Part shown: piece after piece, positions 43,151 through 56,220 of the stretch
Numbering within the stretch: position 1 is the first letter of the stretch
Layout of the letters: each line of letters starts with the position of its first letter
Source: Armigeres subalbatus
Taxonomy: Eukaryota > Arthropoda > Insecta > Diptera > Culicidae
Assembly (NCBI RefSeq): GCF_024139115.2
Contig: NW_026942521.1
Location: 1 to 64,000, forward strand
Direction: 5' to 3'
Length of the DNA stretch: 64,000 nucleotides
Notes under the pieces: generated by a model
Database searches by the model: none
Told to the model about the DNA's origin: nothing
Seen by the model: the letters and a program-made list of their open reading frames with translations, nothing else
Translations under genes and position numbers: made by a program

Positions 43151-46100
43151 TGGACCAGGCTATAGACATCCCTATCTAACTCCCTTAGCTTAAAAATAGC
43201 CACCATGTCCTGGGCACAGTGTGCAGATAGACCGCTGTCAGTTGCATGAGATGTCAACAATCGTCAACAACACCAATGATTGTAGCTTGATAATTAAAAA
43301 TATCCACAACAATAAAAGAGCAGGGTTTATTTTTAAATTTTGCTCAAGCTTTTCACGGTGAAATAAAAGACAAATTGTTGTTCTCCATGTAAGTAAAATC
43401 AACTTCGAGTCGAGTCAAGTACGAGACACTGAAGACGGCCTTACTGTTGAGGTCGAAATACGTATCTGTCAAGATACAATTAAGTGGTGGAATTCAATGG
43501 GATTATATTAACTTGTCTTATGACGTTCACAAAGATTCTAGTAAATGCGCAGAGCTCCCGAAAGGTTATTATATATCAGTATTACACACATCTCTCCAAA
43601 ATTGGCTCCAAATAATGTTATAAACTTTCTGGTGCTCTAATCAACCTTCGAGAATTCTCACGGTTTCTTTAGAATCGCAATAGACCTACACGGCTACTTG
43701 AAGTTTTCATATTCTTTCTGGAAATGTATGTGAAAGCTTGTACCTATCTTATCTTTTGACAAGACTTTGGAACTCTTTCCAAACAATCGTGGGAGCTTCT
43801 AGAAATCCTTTAAATTCCGTTAAAAAATGCTTACGGATTTGCGGGTATTGTCAGGAACGCCAAAAAACTACAACTACTACAAGCGAACTCGTGGAAAAAT
43901 GTTTGAAGATTCCTTGGCATATTTTTGGTATGAATCCCTCCACAAATACATTCTAATTTGAGTAAATACCATACAATCTATTAAGTTTTTTGAAGTAGAG
44001 TTTTTGAAAAAAAAAACTATGTACTAAACATTTTTTATTTTTCAGGGAGAATTTTGAAGTAATTTGGAAAATTTTGAGAAAGAAATAATTATAATTATCT
44101 TCAGATGACATTCCAAAGTACACAGGATTCTGTTTTTAAACGATCTTTTTTCGCTTGTAATTTTGATCGTGGGACTTCAATTTGCCACCAAAGTCTTTGC
44201 AACATGTTAAAAAAATTTAAATAATTCAAAGAAAAATCACATGGTTATTATTATGCGTTAAACATTTAGGATGAATTAAAAATTGAGAAAATGTAAATCG
44301 TGTAAAAACAGAAATCAGTGTATCTCACTGAAGTAATTTCTGGACAAAATTCTCAAATATCAACCAGAATATTTCCTGATAAAATTGTTTTGTAAAGATC
44401 AAAAGTAACGTTTAGTTATGAACTTATTTTATACATACAAAATCACTTAACAAATCTACAAAAAAAAAAAATCAAAGCAGGGAATGTAATACTGAAACAT
44501 TGCCGGTTTTTAATAATGTTTTTGGTTTAAAAAAATATAAGTAGGCAATGTCTAGAGATAAACATAGCCATCTGTGAACATGACTACAATTTCGATTGTA
44601 GAATAAATATGCAAATAGTTGCAGTTTGAAAAATTTACAACAAATATCTCACGGTTGCAAATATAATTGAACGTAGCATTGTCTTTGTCTTCTGTAGATA
44701 ATACAAACATTGTTGAAAAGTTTTAAAGAATTATTTTGAAGCCGTCTGATTGATGTGATCTTCTTGATTCTGTCAATTTATATCAAATTACTTTAAATTT
44801 TCTAGGAGAGCGTCTATGATTGTGGAGCATAGAGTAACGTTTTACCATCACCACCTACTTACATGCGGTAGACCATATTATGCTGTTATCCACTATCATT
44901 CTCTCAACATGCTCAATAATTTGACCACCTAGGTGCCAATGTCTTTATAAGCCCATCATCAAATGGAAGTTCATGAAATTGATTTTAAACATTATCTACA
45001 GAATCTTGTTTGTGGCACTTTCAATCGTAGTATTCGACGTTTTCTTGAAATAATCCTTAAAATATTAAGTTTTTGGTAGTAGGTTAATTTTTTTTTATGA
45101 TTGTTTGTTGAACGGTTCTGAACTATGGCCAATTTAGGCCTTTCGATTCAGTTTTGATTGCTTCCACTAGATAATTTTCATACATTTAGGCGATAAATTC
45201 ACATCAAAAGATAGTGGGATATTATTGGTTTTTCATTGGAGTCGATTACTTGCAATATAGTCAGCAATTTAAATTCATTGTGATTTATCGTATTTCCTAC
45301 AATCACATCAACATATTTACATTACGACTAATTCTCTCGATTGATGATTAAATATTTGACCGAACATATTGAACTTCTTTTGTTTTATGGGAACATGACT
45401 TGCACGCCACTTATGAAGAAACTGCAAAAAATTTAAAAATTACTCTGACACAAAACTAAATATGTATTTTTTTTTTCTTTATTCATGTGATTTATTAAAT
45501 TTAAATAATAAATTATAAGGGCGACTTTTCATAAAAGCTATTTGGATCAGGCCTGAACAGTGACCATTTGAGCAACCTCTGTTATGGATCTAAAATAGAT
45601 CAATAGAGGCAAATTAGATTACCATGAGGAACATGGAATATGCCCAAAGTAGACTTTAGTGATGAACTTATTGTCATATAAAAAATCACTTTAATAAAGA
45701 CCAAAAAAAAAACCAAAGTAGACTTTTAGTCTATAGAGACTGCCAACGGGTCACACGGAAAAATAAAATATGCTTCGTAGCTTGATTTTTTTTAAATCGA
45801 TATCAATTTTAATTATTACAGTTTTGTGATTTTTTCCCTGATTTCAATCGAAATTCCCTGACTTTCCCTGACATTCCAGGTCCAAATTGGAATTCCCTGA
45901 CTTTCCCTGACTTTCCAGGTTTTTCCAGGTAGTCGACACCCTATTATATGATGTGTATTTTTATTTATATCTTTAAATACCTTACTGTTGAGGTCAGGGA
46001 ATCAATTTTTCGTAGATGCGCATACGAAACAAGCGACAAAAGAAAACCAACGACAAAGCTTTGTTTTTGTCGGAGATAATAAGGCCGATACAAATAGATA

Positions 46101-46510
46101 TAAAATTTTATTTGATGTCACCAGCCAACCCCCCCCCCCCCCCCTTCAACTTTCCAAAAATATTAAGGGGTCGAAAAAAAAATTTTTTTTGCTCTATTTT
46201 ATTTCTCTTATGACAAAGATCCGAAAATTTTTGTCAGCAACAAGAAAGAAGTCAATTTTGTTGCTAACTTTTCATCCCGTTATTTTGCACTATGTCTACA
46301 GCAAATTTCGGACTTCTGCTATCGTAGTGTCTGCTTTTATAGAAATATTCGAGAATCTAACTCTGATTACTAAAATAGCATCTTATTCAAGGAAATATCA
46401 GAGCATGCAAGGAAAACAATTCTTGTCATATTGTGTTCGGGTTCTGATAAAGGCTTGTTGCGAGGTGCGTTTGTCAGTAACAAACTCGGCTGATGACAAA
46501 GGGTATATTG
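43150..46510. other. no gene; AT-rich with scattered repeat fragments
   Basis: 43420-43520 (GACACTGAAGACGGCCTTAC, GAGGTCGAAATACGTATCTG) is the same repeat as 46520-46640 and related to 11640-11710. 45840-45945 is a run of TTTCCCTGA and TTCCAGG words ending GTCGACACCCT, probably one end of a MITE. 46129-46144 is a C homopolymer. The 219-codon ORF at 45988-46647 is not credible. Confidence 0.5.
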
Positions 46511-46519
46511 TTAGCCGTT

Positions 46520-46650
46520 GTTCGAATATGGATTCTCTGGTTGAGGTCGAAATACGTATCTGTCAAAGGTACAATAAAGTAGTGGAAATAAATGGAATAG
46601 TACAAACTCGTCTTATGATAAGTAAATACATTCCACTACAAGCTTAAAAT
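46520..46650. repeat. interspersed repeat fragment (GAGGTCGAAATACGTATCTG family)
   Basis: Text from GGTTGAGGTCGAAATACGTA to ACTCGTCTTATGATAAGT matches 43445-43520 and parts of 1465-1490 and 11650-11790. Confidence 0.6.
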
Positions 46651-46659
46651 AATTTTCGT

Positions 46660-48475
46660 ATTTAAATATTATTTTTCGAGAACTTTTCTAATCAACAATT
46701 ATTAAAATAATGAAAACCACTTGGTTCGGTCGTTAAACGCCCCTCCTCCATGTGGTTTATCTGGGTCATTTTCCAAATCCCCATAACATCAAACTATTTA
46801 ATATGTAGGTACAATAGGTCAATCCGAAGCCTCCGTACTGTGTTCGTTGCACTTCATGAACCAACATCAATGTAAATCTATATTAGAGTCGCTGCATTGC
46901 AACATTCCAAACACCGCCGTAGAAGTGGCCACCCATCAAGAACATTATCCGCCCAAACTCGTGCGGTGCAGTTACAACGGAACGACACAATATGTACGAC
47001 GACCATCCAATGTGGCATCAATTGTGCGAACAACGGAGCGAATTCTACAACTTCTGGGGACCTGCGCGGCCGCACGATCCCGCCCGGGCCGTGATCGAGC
47101 TGTAGCTAGGGTCAGCGAAAGGCACAATAAAACTACGGTCATAGCTGCGATTGCTGCCGCCCAGTGTGTAACATAATTTCCCTCAAGTCTACGTGTACTT
47201 TGGCTAAGAGCGGTCTACTTCACGACACAAAAGCTCTGATTCAGGCTCAAGGGAGACAAGGGCCACCCTTGAAGCCAGTGCGGTACACAGTGGCCGGATG
47301 CGGATATTTAAGCTGAGTTCTCCTTAATCTATGAGCAATCTATTAGAATGTTCTTTTCCATCATAGAAGATCATAAGTTTCTTCAAAAATTATGTCTTTC
47401 ATCAAAAATGCACCTAAAACTTTTCCAAACGACCACGATTTTTCATTCTTCTGGGTGTTTCCCCGTTCTGCAAAAAATGTCAGGAATTGCTTAGTGCCCG
47501 TACACTAATTACGTAAGAGATATTTGTGGGCCCTTCTCCGATGTAAGATCCTTTTTCATACAAATTATTATTTCAAACTAAATCTAAATCTAAAACCTAA
47601 ATCTGCCTGATCTTTCTGGGTGCTGATGGTACTGCGCAATGCCAATTGATTGAACTGTTCTAATTGTCAAACGCCAAGTAGATTGATGCGCTGCGCCGAT
47701 TTTTTTTATGTATGCACTTATTCTGGTTGGCTTATTTTCTTTCTATATTGGAAAAGGTAAGGACCAATTTGCGTCAATTATAGAAGATTGCTCAATTGAC
47801 CATGATATAGCCACCCACGATTTGTACAATAACTTATGCTATGCTATGCTATGCTTATTCTGGTTGGCTTATTTTCTTACGAATGAAAGCTACCGACACT
47901 TGTAGGACGACCACCACATTTGGACCATATTAGGTTTATAAATCCCATTCAACTAATTCACAAATCTGTAGGAGCATTTTACAACATATTTTAGTACATA
48001 TTTCAAATTTATTACGATTACTATTTATGCAAAGATAACTATTGATTATTTCTGGAATATCCTACTTTTATTCAAACATCAGTCACTGTGCGGTGTGGTA
48101 TCAATTGCCTGAATTGGCCATCCCCTCAATTCCCCTGTCTGTGCCATTGGCATTAGCACAGATCTGTTGCTGTGGCTGCCACAACGCAAATAGGCATCGG
48201 CTGGGACACGGACGCGGTAAAATATTGTAATTAGATTTTTAATTGAAAAGCGTTGTCGTGGTGCTTTCTGCGATATGTTTCGGATCGGTTACAATGCAAG
48301 TACTCCCCCGGACGGCCCACAGGCACACGATTTCGCCGCGAAGGAATAGGCCGGTGAAGCAAAGTGGATCATCAGGTCGCTGGGTCGGGTGCGTGACGAG
48401 GATGGACGCTTTCGGATTGCCTACCGACTGTTCAGTTTCTCGGTAGTTGTCGATATTTTGAATTCGATATCGTAC
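46660..48475. other. no supported gene; contains one small retroposon
   Basis: 46980-47160 is GC-richer with a 109-codon ORF (46847-47176) of no recognisable family. 47489-47530 is a TACGTAA MITE fragment. 48160-48450 is moderately GC-rich and adjoins the 3' side of gene D; the 62-67 codon ORFs there have no support. Confidence 0.4.
47742..47854 (+). mobile_element. short retroposon with (TATGC)n tail
   Basis: About 113 nt ending TATGCTATGCTATGC, flanked by a 24-nt direct repeat (47718-47741 and 47855-47878, core TTCTGGTTGGCTTATTTTC). The long duplication and repeat tail fit target-primed insertion of a 5'-truncated LINE or SINE. Confidence 0.7.
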
Positions 48476-48479
48476 CCAT

Positions 48480-49109
48480 TTATTGAAGAATAAAGTACAC
48501 TAAGGCCACACCCAAACAGACGACCAGTACAATAGCCATCACGATTTGGAGCAAACTCGATTTCTCGACGGAAATGTTCCTGGAATAGATATTCTCATTT
48601 ATAAAATTACAATCAAATTTCCTATCTTCCGGACATGTCGTGAGTTTTGGTACATCATGGCCGTACAACAGCGCTAGTTGGTCCGTTCCATTTCCGTGCG
48701 CATAGCAGCCACGAATTTTAATCGCACCATCCGATAGATTCAGTGCCATATCTACTTGCCCAAGTGACCATTTTGGTCGGTTCGATTCAGGAGCAGTGAA
48801 CAATGGCAGAAATTCCGAAGTTGAATCACACCAGCACCTGACGGTAATGTTGATCAAATCCTCGGTGCACGTTAAATACAGCTTCCAGCAGTGGCGTTTC
48901 AAGAGGCTGTGGCTGTGCAGCTCTTCCGGAACACTGAAAGGACTGACGCCGGTATCAGAATTGAGCCACATGGCAACAGTAAGAAACTTTTCATAGCTCG
49001 CATTACTCGTACACATTTCCTTAGATATTGGCACGTTGCTGCATGAACCGGCCATAGCTGTAGCCAAGGAACAGAACACAATCGTCAGTACTACCAGCAT
49101 TGGTACCAT
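48480..49109 (-). CDS. 8-Cys type I membrane glycoprotein, member D (intact, divergent)
   Basis: A 209-codon single-exon ORF. The ATG at 49109 is chosen over an upstream TTG because it starts the signal peptide (MVPMLVVLTIVFCSLATAMA) and lies about 70 nt after a TATAAAT. Cys occur at 23, 33, 74, 81, 92, 94, 135, 159 and 167; the signature HCWKLYLTCTEDLINITVRC spans 73-92. Further matches to member C: PFSVPEE versus AFDVPDN, RGCYAHGNGT versus RSCIEYPNGT, LLYGHD versus LLFGYN. Sequons are at N36, N87, N124, N140 and N178. A membrane helix spans about 186-208 with almost no cytoplasmic tail. Opposite strand and low identity indicate an old paralogue. Predicted surface protein of unknown role. 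Confidence 0.8.
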   Translation of the reverse strand: MVPMLVVLTIVFCSLATAMAGSCSNVPISKEMCTSNASYEKFLTVAMWLNSDTGVSPFSVPEELHSHSLLKRHCWKLYLTCTEDLINITVRCWCDSTSEFLPLFTAPESNRPKWSLGQVDMALNLSDGAIKIRGCYAHGNGTDQLALLYGHDVPKLTTCPEDRKFDCNFINENIYSRNISVEKSSLLQIVMAIVLVVCLGVALVYFILQ

Positions 49110-49176
49110 ACTGCTCAAGACCTGGTGTAGCTTCCTGCTATGTCACAATAATAAACGATAATAAAATTGTGCGTAC

Positions 49177-49183
49177 ATTTATA
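49177..49183 (-). promoter_or_regulatory. TATA box of member D
   Basis: TATAAAT on the minus strand, about 70 nt before the ATG. The CAATGA...TCATTAG palindrome of members A-C is not seen here. Confidence 0.5.
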
Positions 49184-49366
49184 AGCGGGATATTATAAGA
49201 ATAGCGATAATTAGGCTATTCAAGAAACCAACAATAACATTAGATTTGAATGAATCATGCAATTCCAACAATAGAATAGTTCCGATCCAATTTAGTCAAC
49301 ATCGTAAAAAATAATTTGTTTTCCACGTGTACGACAACCTGCACAAACTAGGGTAACCAACTTGAT

Positions 49367-51882
49367 TTGGACCCCAACATATTTTGGACCCTCCTTCCGA
49401 AACTTTCTCGATTTGTGAACTTAAATCCATGCCGCTGCTAATTCACTCACTGGCTTTAAGTGAACAAGACTGCTCTGCATTTGTTTGGCTAGTTTCCTGG
49501 GCCAAATTTACGATACCCTCCCCCCAGTATTATGGATCAATTAGTGTTGAAACCAATCTTCACAATTCACTAAAAAAGTGTAGAAGGTTGGAACTTTGAG
49601 TGTAAAAACGGATCTGACATCGCTTATCTATCAAGTTTTGATTGGCACAGTGTTTCATGCATAAAATTTCTTTAAAATATAGACAAAAGCTAAATATTTT
49701 CACATTGGCCAAAAACCATATTATGGATCACTTTAGGAAGCAGTCACAATTATGGATCAGCATGCTGATATTCTCATTTTCATCTCCATATGGCCGATGT
49801 TTGCGTGACATAATTTTTTATGGACAATCCCTAAATTAATGAGAAATGTTTTCGTAAATAAAAACTACTTGTTTTATAAGGAAAAAATACACAAAGTGAA
49901 AAATGGATGATGGTGGATCATCTATAAATTAATTCTCGTTTGAAGGGGTGTGGAAGGATGGAGTAGTTCCATTGCAGCTTGAATAGGTTAGATGACTTGA
50001 ATTATTTTTACCGTCAAAAACTCATCCTCGCTGAGTGGTTGAATTTGGATTGAAGCTCCGAATCAATGAAAGTTTTTTGTTTAACGGGCTCCTTCAACTC
50101 ATAGAGCCGTTTGAGCATGGATAACATGCTATTCAAGCGTGTCTTGATATCAGCTACCGATACAAGTTATTTTCCGAATTCAGAAGGGACATATTTTTGT
50201 AGCAAATCATTTTTTCATAGGTGATCACCGGAAGAGAACTGCTACGGCCCGTACCTTTTTCACAATTTCATATATTTCAGGAAAATTGACAGCAAAATTT
50301 GAAATAACGAAAATTCCGGTAATCTTCGTCTTTAAAACAGGTAATTTCGGTACTCAAAATTGGGCGGTAATACCGGTATTATCGGTTTCGGTACTACCAG
50401 CTAGAACACCCTAGTTCCTACCTATTGTGGAATTGTTTGATTTCTGATTTATCATAAAAACATTACAAATAATTCGAGCTTCTCGTGTGCCAGTACATAG
50501 GGGAACGGCTCGGAACTTCATCCCATAGCTCCTATTTCCATCCCATCAAAAACAAAGCAATAAAAAGAAATTTGTTTTGTTTCTTATTTTTGTGATTTCT
50601 TTCACCAGTGATCACGCTTGTTAGCAAAAAAAGCGTCGAGATTGTTGCTGTATTTCTTCGTTTTGCGATGAGATGATGTTCAGTGAGATGGAGAACAGAA
50701 CAGTTCCCCTATTTGAGAAAAAGTCGGTACATTTCGAATTTTTCGGATCTGGTCAGCCAAATCTTTGATGGTGTTGGTCAAAACAGGTTGATATTCTTAG
50801 GGGGTTGACTTAAGACGTTGCAGCGTTGTGAAAGGAACCTGGTGAAGCTTTGTCGCCTTACGGATTTTTCCGGTTTTTCGAGCATCGAATTCTGCTGTTT
50901 CTAGAGCTTCGGAATTGTATTGCATCCGTTTATATGTTTCCTGCTAAAAAAGAAGATACGCTATGATGAGAGGCTAAAGCCGGAGAAACAATGATACAGT
51001 GATTTTAACTGAATCTTATTGAAATTCTATTTCGACGAATTTCCACATATTCGTCTATATTAGATCTAGGTGGTTTTAGCGGTCCTACGAATTCCCAAAA
51101 ACGACACGGTGATAGATTCAGGAAAATACTTCGATGGAAAGTGATCCATAATTGTGGGAATCTACTCGTTTCCAGTCACAATTATGGATCACTTTAATAT
51201 CCTTCAATTTTCAACATAATAAAGCGAAAATGAAGTAAACTCCGTGTGATTTGTTAAACACATACCTTAACTTTGGTGTATGAACCGTTTTTTCACTTTG
51301 ATATGCAAAATTTAACGATTTAAAAGCTTATGAATGAAGGAACCACTTCTTGTGAAGCCACCAAAAAATGTTTATATTTTGACAGATGCTCAACAGCAAG
51401 TTTTCAAATGCGCAAAACTACCATTGTTTTAGGGTTGAAAAGCATGATAAACGCAATAAATGTTAGAAAATAAGTGTTTTTATGTAACAAAAATATGCCC
51501 GATGTTATATTATTGATATCAAGCTAGAAATTCAATGTCAAACACAATAGTGATCCATAATTGTGGGTGATCCATAATTATGGGAGGAGTGATTAAGATG
51601 AATTTTTTATGAAATCAGTTTGTCTAGGAGGTAAGCATTACAATGCATTACGCTTCAAATTACATCGCTGAAAACCTGAGAATATAGGAACCCACAATAA
51701 GTTTGAATAAAAATCGTGCATTTTAAACGCAAGAAGCTTTCTTTTGAAGCATGCCAATCGAAATATTAGACTGTTCCGGTTCCATTGAACAGCGATAAAT
51801 TGAAGGTTCGACTTTGAATAGGTTGAACTGGGGATGTCCAAATTAATTACATTTTGGGGTCCAAAATATGTTGCATGATCCA
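49367..51882. mobile_element. non-autonomous terminal-inverted-repeat element, about 2.5 kb
   Basis: The left end TTGGACCCCAACATATTTTG has an imperfect inverse at the right end (ATTTTGGGGTCCAAAATATG, TTGCATGATCC). Words such as TGATCCATAATTGTGGG and ATTATGGATCACTTTA recur inside both halves in opposite orientation. No transposase. Exact borders are uncertain. It carries a smaller MITE at 50498-50712. Confidence 0.55.
50498..50712. mobile_element. MITE with GGGGAAC ends
   Basis: Left TAGGGGAACGGCTC..., right ...GAACAGTTCCCCTA, with further inverted words (ACTTCATCCCAT / ATGAGATGATGTTC). A related piece is at 42670-42725. Confidence 0.55.
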
Positions 51883-52324
51883 AAAGGAAATACCATGAGG
51901 CATCAAAATTCGTTCACTTATTAGAGTGAAATCAGTAACACGTTCAACCGCACACTTATTCACCGAACATTAAAAACAGAACCAAAAACTCGGATTTTAC
52001 GAATGTTCTAAATCCTACCTGAAACACGTCCGATCACGCGCCAATTGTTTACTCACTCGGCCGCGCGAACTATCTGCTTACTGAGCAGAAACACGAGAAA
52101 ACAGGCACTAATGGCCGCGCAATGCAGAACACAATATTTCGGCAAATCGCGCGATCGTTCTGCTGTCCGAAACAAGAGCCAACACGCACTCTGATTCATT
52201 CGTGGTTCAAATCTGCAAAAAATAGAACTGAGCGTTATACCAGTTTTATTTTTTTGACAGTTGACTTGTATAAAAAATGAGACTAGAACAGCTGCTGAGA
52301 AAATAAATGTTTCAGATTCATATT

Positions 52325-54952
52325 CAAACTGACAGCCGATTTCAGTCACCTGATCGATCCACCTTGCCCGCTGCGCACCTCGCCTTCTTGTGCCCGTCGG
52401 ATCGTTGTCGAGAACCATTTTCACCGGATTACCGACATTCTGGCTACGTGCCCGGCCCACCGCAGTCGTCCGATTTTCGCGGTGTTAACGATGGATGGTT
52501 CTCCCGGCAGCTCATGCAACTCGTGGTTCATTCGCCTCCTCTACGTACCGTCCGCCATCTGCACCCCACCATATATGGTACGCAGCACTTTCCTTTCGAA
52601 AACGCGTTGGTCCTCCACGAGCATCGTCCAGGTCTCGTGTCCGTAGAGGACTACCGGTCTAATGAGCGTTTTGTAGATTGTCAGTTTGATACGGCGACGA
52701 ACTCTATTCGATCGGAGCGTCTTGCGGAGTCCAAAGTACGTATGATTTGCAGCCACGATGCGTCTCCGAATTTCATTGCTGGTATCATTTTCGGCAGTCA
52801 CCAGTGAGCCCAAGTACACAAATTCTTCTACCACCTCGATTTCGTCACCACCAATACAAACTCGTGGTGGGTGGCTTACATTGTCCTCTCTTGAGCCTCT
52901 TCCTATCATGTACTTCGTTTCCTACGTGTGGATGAATAGTCCAATCAGTTTAGCTTCGTTTTTCAGTCTGGTGTAGGCTTCTTCCATCCTCTCAAAGTTA
53001 CGTACCGTAATATCTATGTCGTCGGCGAAACCAAATAACTGTACGGCTTTTGTGAAAGTCACAGAAAGCAGACACGAAAGATCATTACCTTGCCGTAACC
53101 CTCTGCGCGTTTCGAAGGGACTCGAGAATGCCCTGAAACTCGAACTACGCACATCACCCGATCCATCGTCGCTTTGATCAACCGTGTCAGATTATCCGGA
53201 AATCCGTTTTGGTGCATTAGCTGTCATATCTGGTCCCGATCGATTTTATCATATGCGGCTTTGAAGTCGATAAATTGATGGGCACGTTGTATTCGTGGCA
53301 TTTCTGCAATACCTGACGTATGGCAAACACCTGGTCTGTGGTAGAGCGTTCACCCATAAATCCCGCCTGGTACTGCCCCACGAACTCTCTTGCAATTGGT
53401 GTTAGCCGGCGGCATAAAATTTGGGAGAGTACCTTGTAGACGGCGTTCAACAATGTGATTGCGTGATAGTTGCTACAATCCAGTTTATCGCCCTTTTTGT
53501 AGATGGGACAAACGGCACCTTCCATCCGCTCCTGCGGCAAAACCTCATACTCACAAACCTTGGTAATTACCCAGTGCAGCGCTCCAGCCTCACCACAACT
53601 CTCCTGGTAGTTGGTCAACTCCAGGAGCTTTGTTATTTTTCAGCCGGTCGATCTCCTTCTGGATTTCCTGGAGATTCGGAGCCGGAAGTCGCATGTTCTG
53701 CGCGCATACTTCTAGGTTCATTAGCATACCGCCACCGTGGTCTGCCACATAGCCATTCAGGTGCTTTTCGTAGTGCTGCCGCCACCTTTGGATCACCTCA
53801 CACTCGTTTGTAAGAAGGTTCCCGTTTATGTCCTTACACATATCGGGATGTGGCACGTGGCCCTTACGTGAACGGTTCATCTTCTCATAGAACTTTCGTG
53901 CGTTATTAGCTCGGTACAGTTGCTCCGTCTCTTCACGGTCTGGATCTTCCTGCTGGCGGTTTTTCCTCCAAAAAATCGAGTTCTGTCTGTTCCGCGCCCG
54001 TTTGTATCGTGCCTCGTTCGCCCTCGTGCGGTGTTGCAGCAATCTCGCCCATGCTACATTCTTCTCCTCAACTAACTGCTCACATTCGCCGTCATACCAG
54101 TCGTTTCTCTGATCCGGAGCCACCGTGCCTAGTGCAGCGGTTGCGGTGCTTCCAATGGCGGATCGAATATCTCTCCAGCCATCTTCAAGAGATGCTGCGC
54201 CTAGCTGCTCTTCCGTTGGGAGTGCCACTTCCAGCTGCTGCGCGTAGTCTTGGGCTAGTCTACCGTCTTGTAGCCGCCCAATGTTAAGCCGCGGCGGACG
54301 ACTCCGACGCGTGTTGATCACCGTCGAGAGTTTTGAGCGCAGACATACTGCGACGAGGTAGTGGTCGGATTCAATATTCGCACTGCGGTAAGTGCGTACG
54401 TTCGTGATGTCGGAGAAGAATTTACCGTCGATTAGAACGTGGTCGATTTGGTTTTCCGTTACTTGATTAGGTGATTTCCATGTGGCCTTGTGGATATTCT
54501 TACGGGGAAAGAAAGTGCTTCGGACTACCATTCCGCGGGAGGCTGCAAAGGTTATGCATCGTTGGCCGTTGTCGTTCGATACGGTATGCAGACTATCCGG
54601 TCCGATGACCGGTCTATACATTTCCTCCCTTCCTACCTGAGCGTTCATGTCACCGATAACGATTTTGACGTCCCGCAGTGGGCATCCATCGTATGTCTGC
54701 TCCAGCTGCGCATAGAACGCTTCTTTCTCGTCGTCGGATCTCCCTTCGTGTGGGCAGTGCACGTTGATGATGCTATAGTTGAAGAAACGGCCTTTTATCC
54801 TCAGCTTGCACATCCTTGCGTTGATTGGCTGCCACCCAATCACGCGTTGGCGCATCTTCCCAGCACTATGAAGCCGGTTCCCAGCTCGTTGGTGGTGCCA
54901 CAGCTTTGGTAGAAGGTAGCCGCTCCATGCCCGCTTTTCCACACTTTCTGTC
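52325..54952 (-). mobile_element. RTE-like LINE, main part (endonuclease to RT)
   Basis: Minus strand. Endonuclease: VWKSGHGAATFYQSCGTTNE, INVHCPHEGRSDDEKE, VIGDMNAQVGREE, NQIDHVLIDG, ESDHYLVAV. Linker: KNVAWARLLQHRTRANEARY, NNKAPGVDQLPGELW. RT: VCPIYKKGDKLDCSNYHAIT, QYQAGFMGERSTTDQ, FADDIDI. C-terminus: EEFVYLGSLVTAENDTSNEI, RPVVLYGHETWTML, NDPTGTRRRGAQRARWIDQV. Several frame changes. The first part of the endonuclease lies at 63383-63700, separated by an LTR element. Clade by eye only. The 3' end is lost at about 52325, where unrelated DNA (52040-52324) begins. Confidence 0.8.
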
Positions 54953-56220
54953 TGTGATATTCCATATTTGAACACAACAGGAAGGAGGAAAAGTAGGCCT
55001 CGGGCAGGAAAGACGTTTTTTTTTCACGCTTGACAGATTTTCTCTCTATTTTCAGGGTGAAAATTTTCAAACTAGAAAAAAAGAAAATTACGATGTTTTT
55101 TCAAGTTTTTTGGAATAGACGGCCAAAATACTGACGCTTAAACCGGAAAGAGTCTCTCCCCGACATGTCACCACAATTTGAGAAATTTAAATATGTTGTC
55201 CAGCGAATCCAGCGAGGCCAGATTTGAGTTGGAAGCTTTAAAGGTAACCAATTGTGAAGGACTCGTTCGGTAAGTTATTTTATTATTTCTCACATGAAGA
55301 CCCGGACTGAGCTGTTGTGATAATATGTGGCAGCCAGTTTAGTTCAGATAATTGAACATTAGGATCGTTCAATTTTATAAAAGGTTTGACTTCCGTATGT
55401 TACGGTTTGGCAGTGTTTCGTTCAAATTGGTAAAGAATTGTAGCGAATTGTGTTTATATGGGAGGGATGACTCATTACTTTTGATTTAGCAATGTAATTG
55501 GCATTATTTATATGAGTTAAACAGATAATTTGGTGCAATAAGCGTCAACTAATTTACTATTAGAAACAACGCACGATGAGATAGTTGTCCGGTAGTTTTA
55601 TTTGTATAAATGCTGGAGATGAGAGTTGGGTACTTCGGGGTTGGGGGCTCACGGTACATTTGGGTTTTTTCATAGTTTGCCCTTGCGCCACCCTTAGATC
55701 GTCACCCAAATATCAAGGGGATGCATAATGGGGGTTAAACTTTTTTTTGCGAAGAAAAACTGAAAACGCTGCTTTATTGAGCATATGTACTTACTAATAA
55801 TTTGTTAGTTTCTGATTTCATGTATCAATGAGATTCTGACCCATACATAATAAGAGGGTTGAAGAAAACTCGAGTACATTTTCTTCGATATACTTATAGT
55901 CCTGTCCTGATATACTATATATTTATATACATATTGTGAAAATGTTGTGGCGCCTATTTAATGGTGTTCAATCTGTAGGACGGTCGTTTCTCAATTATGT
56001 ATTTAAAATAGGTGTTACATTTTTTCAGCCGATTGTCAGATGGAGTGTAGAGGAATCTAGCAATTTCGCATATGCCCTGTTGTAATGATTTTGATAGGTC
56101 ATTGTACGAGATTGTAAGATAAAACATACAAAACAAGTCTGGTAGCTTCCGCTAGTGAAGACATTCCTCAAAAAAAGCCCGATATAATTTTCTAGAGAAA
56201 GTTAACATTTTTGTCTCTTT

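Noticed and set aside
45988..46647. 219-codon ORF on the plus strand
   Set aside because: No family motif. It starts on a non-AUG-supported frame, runs through a C homopolymer (read as poly-Pro) and through a known scattered repeat (EVEIRICQRYNKVVE), so it is a chance open frame.
46847..47176. 109-codon ORF in GC-richer DNA
   Set aside because: Low-complexity Ala/Arg end, competing ORFs on both strands, no motif.
20187..49109. Viral envelope origin for the 8-Cys membrane protein family
   Set aside because: Type I topology and glycosylation alone are not evidence; no fusion peptide, furin site or heptad repeat is visible and no viral neighbour genes are present.
54009..54912. Plus-strand ORFs of 92 and 140 codons
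   Set aside because: Shadows of the minus-strand LINE endonuclease, which carries clear motifs.
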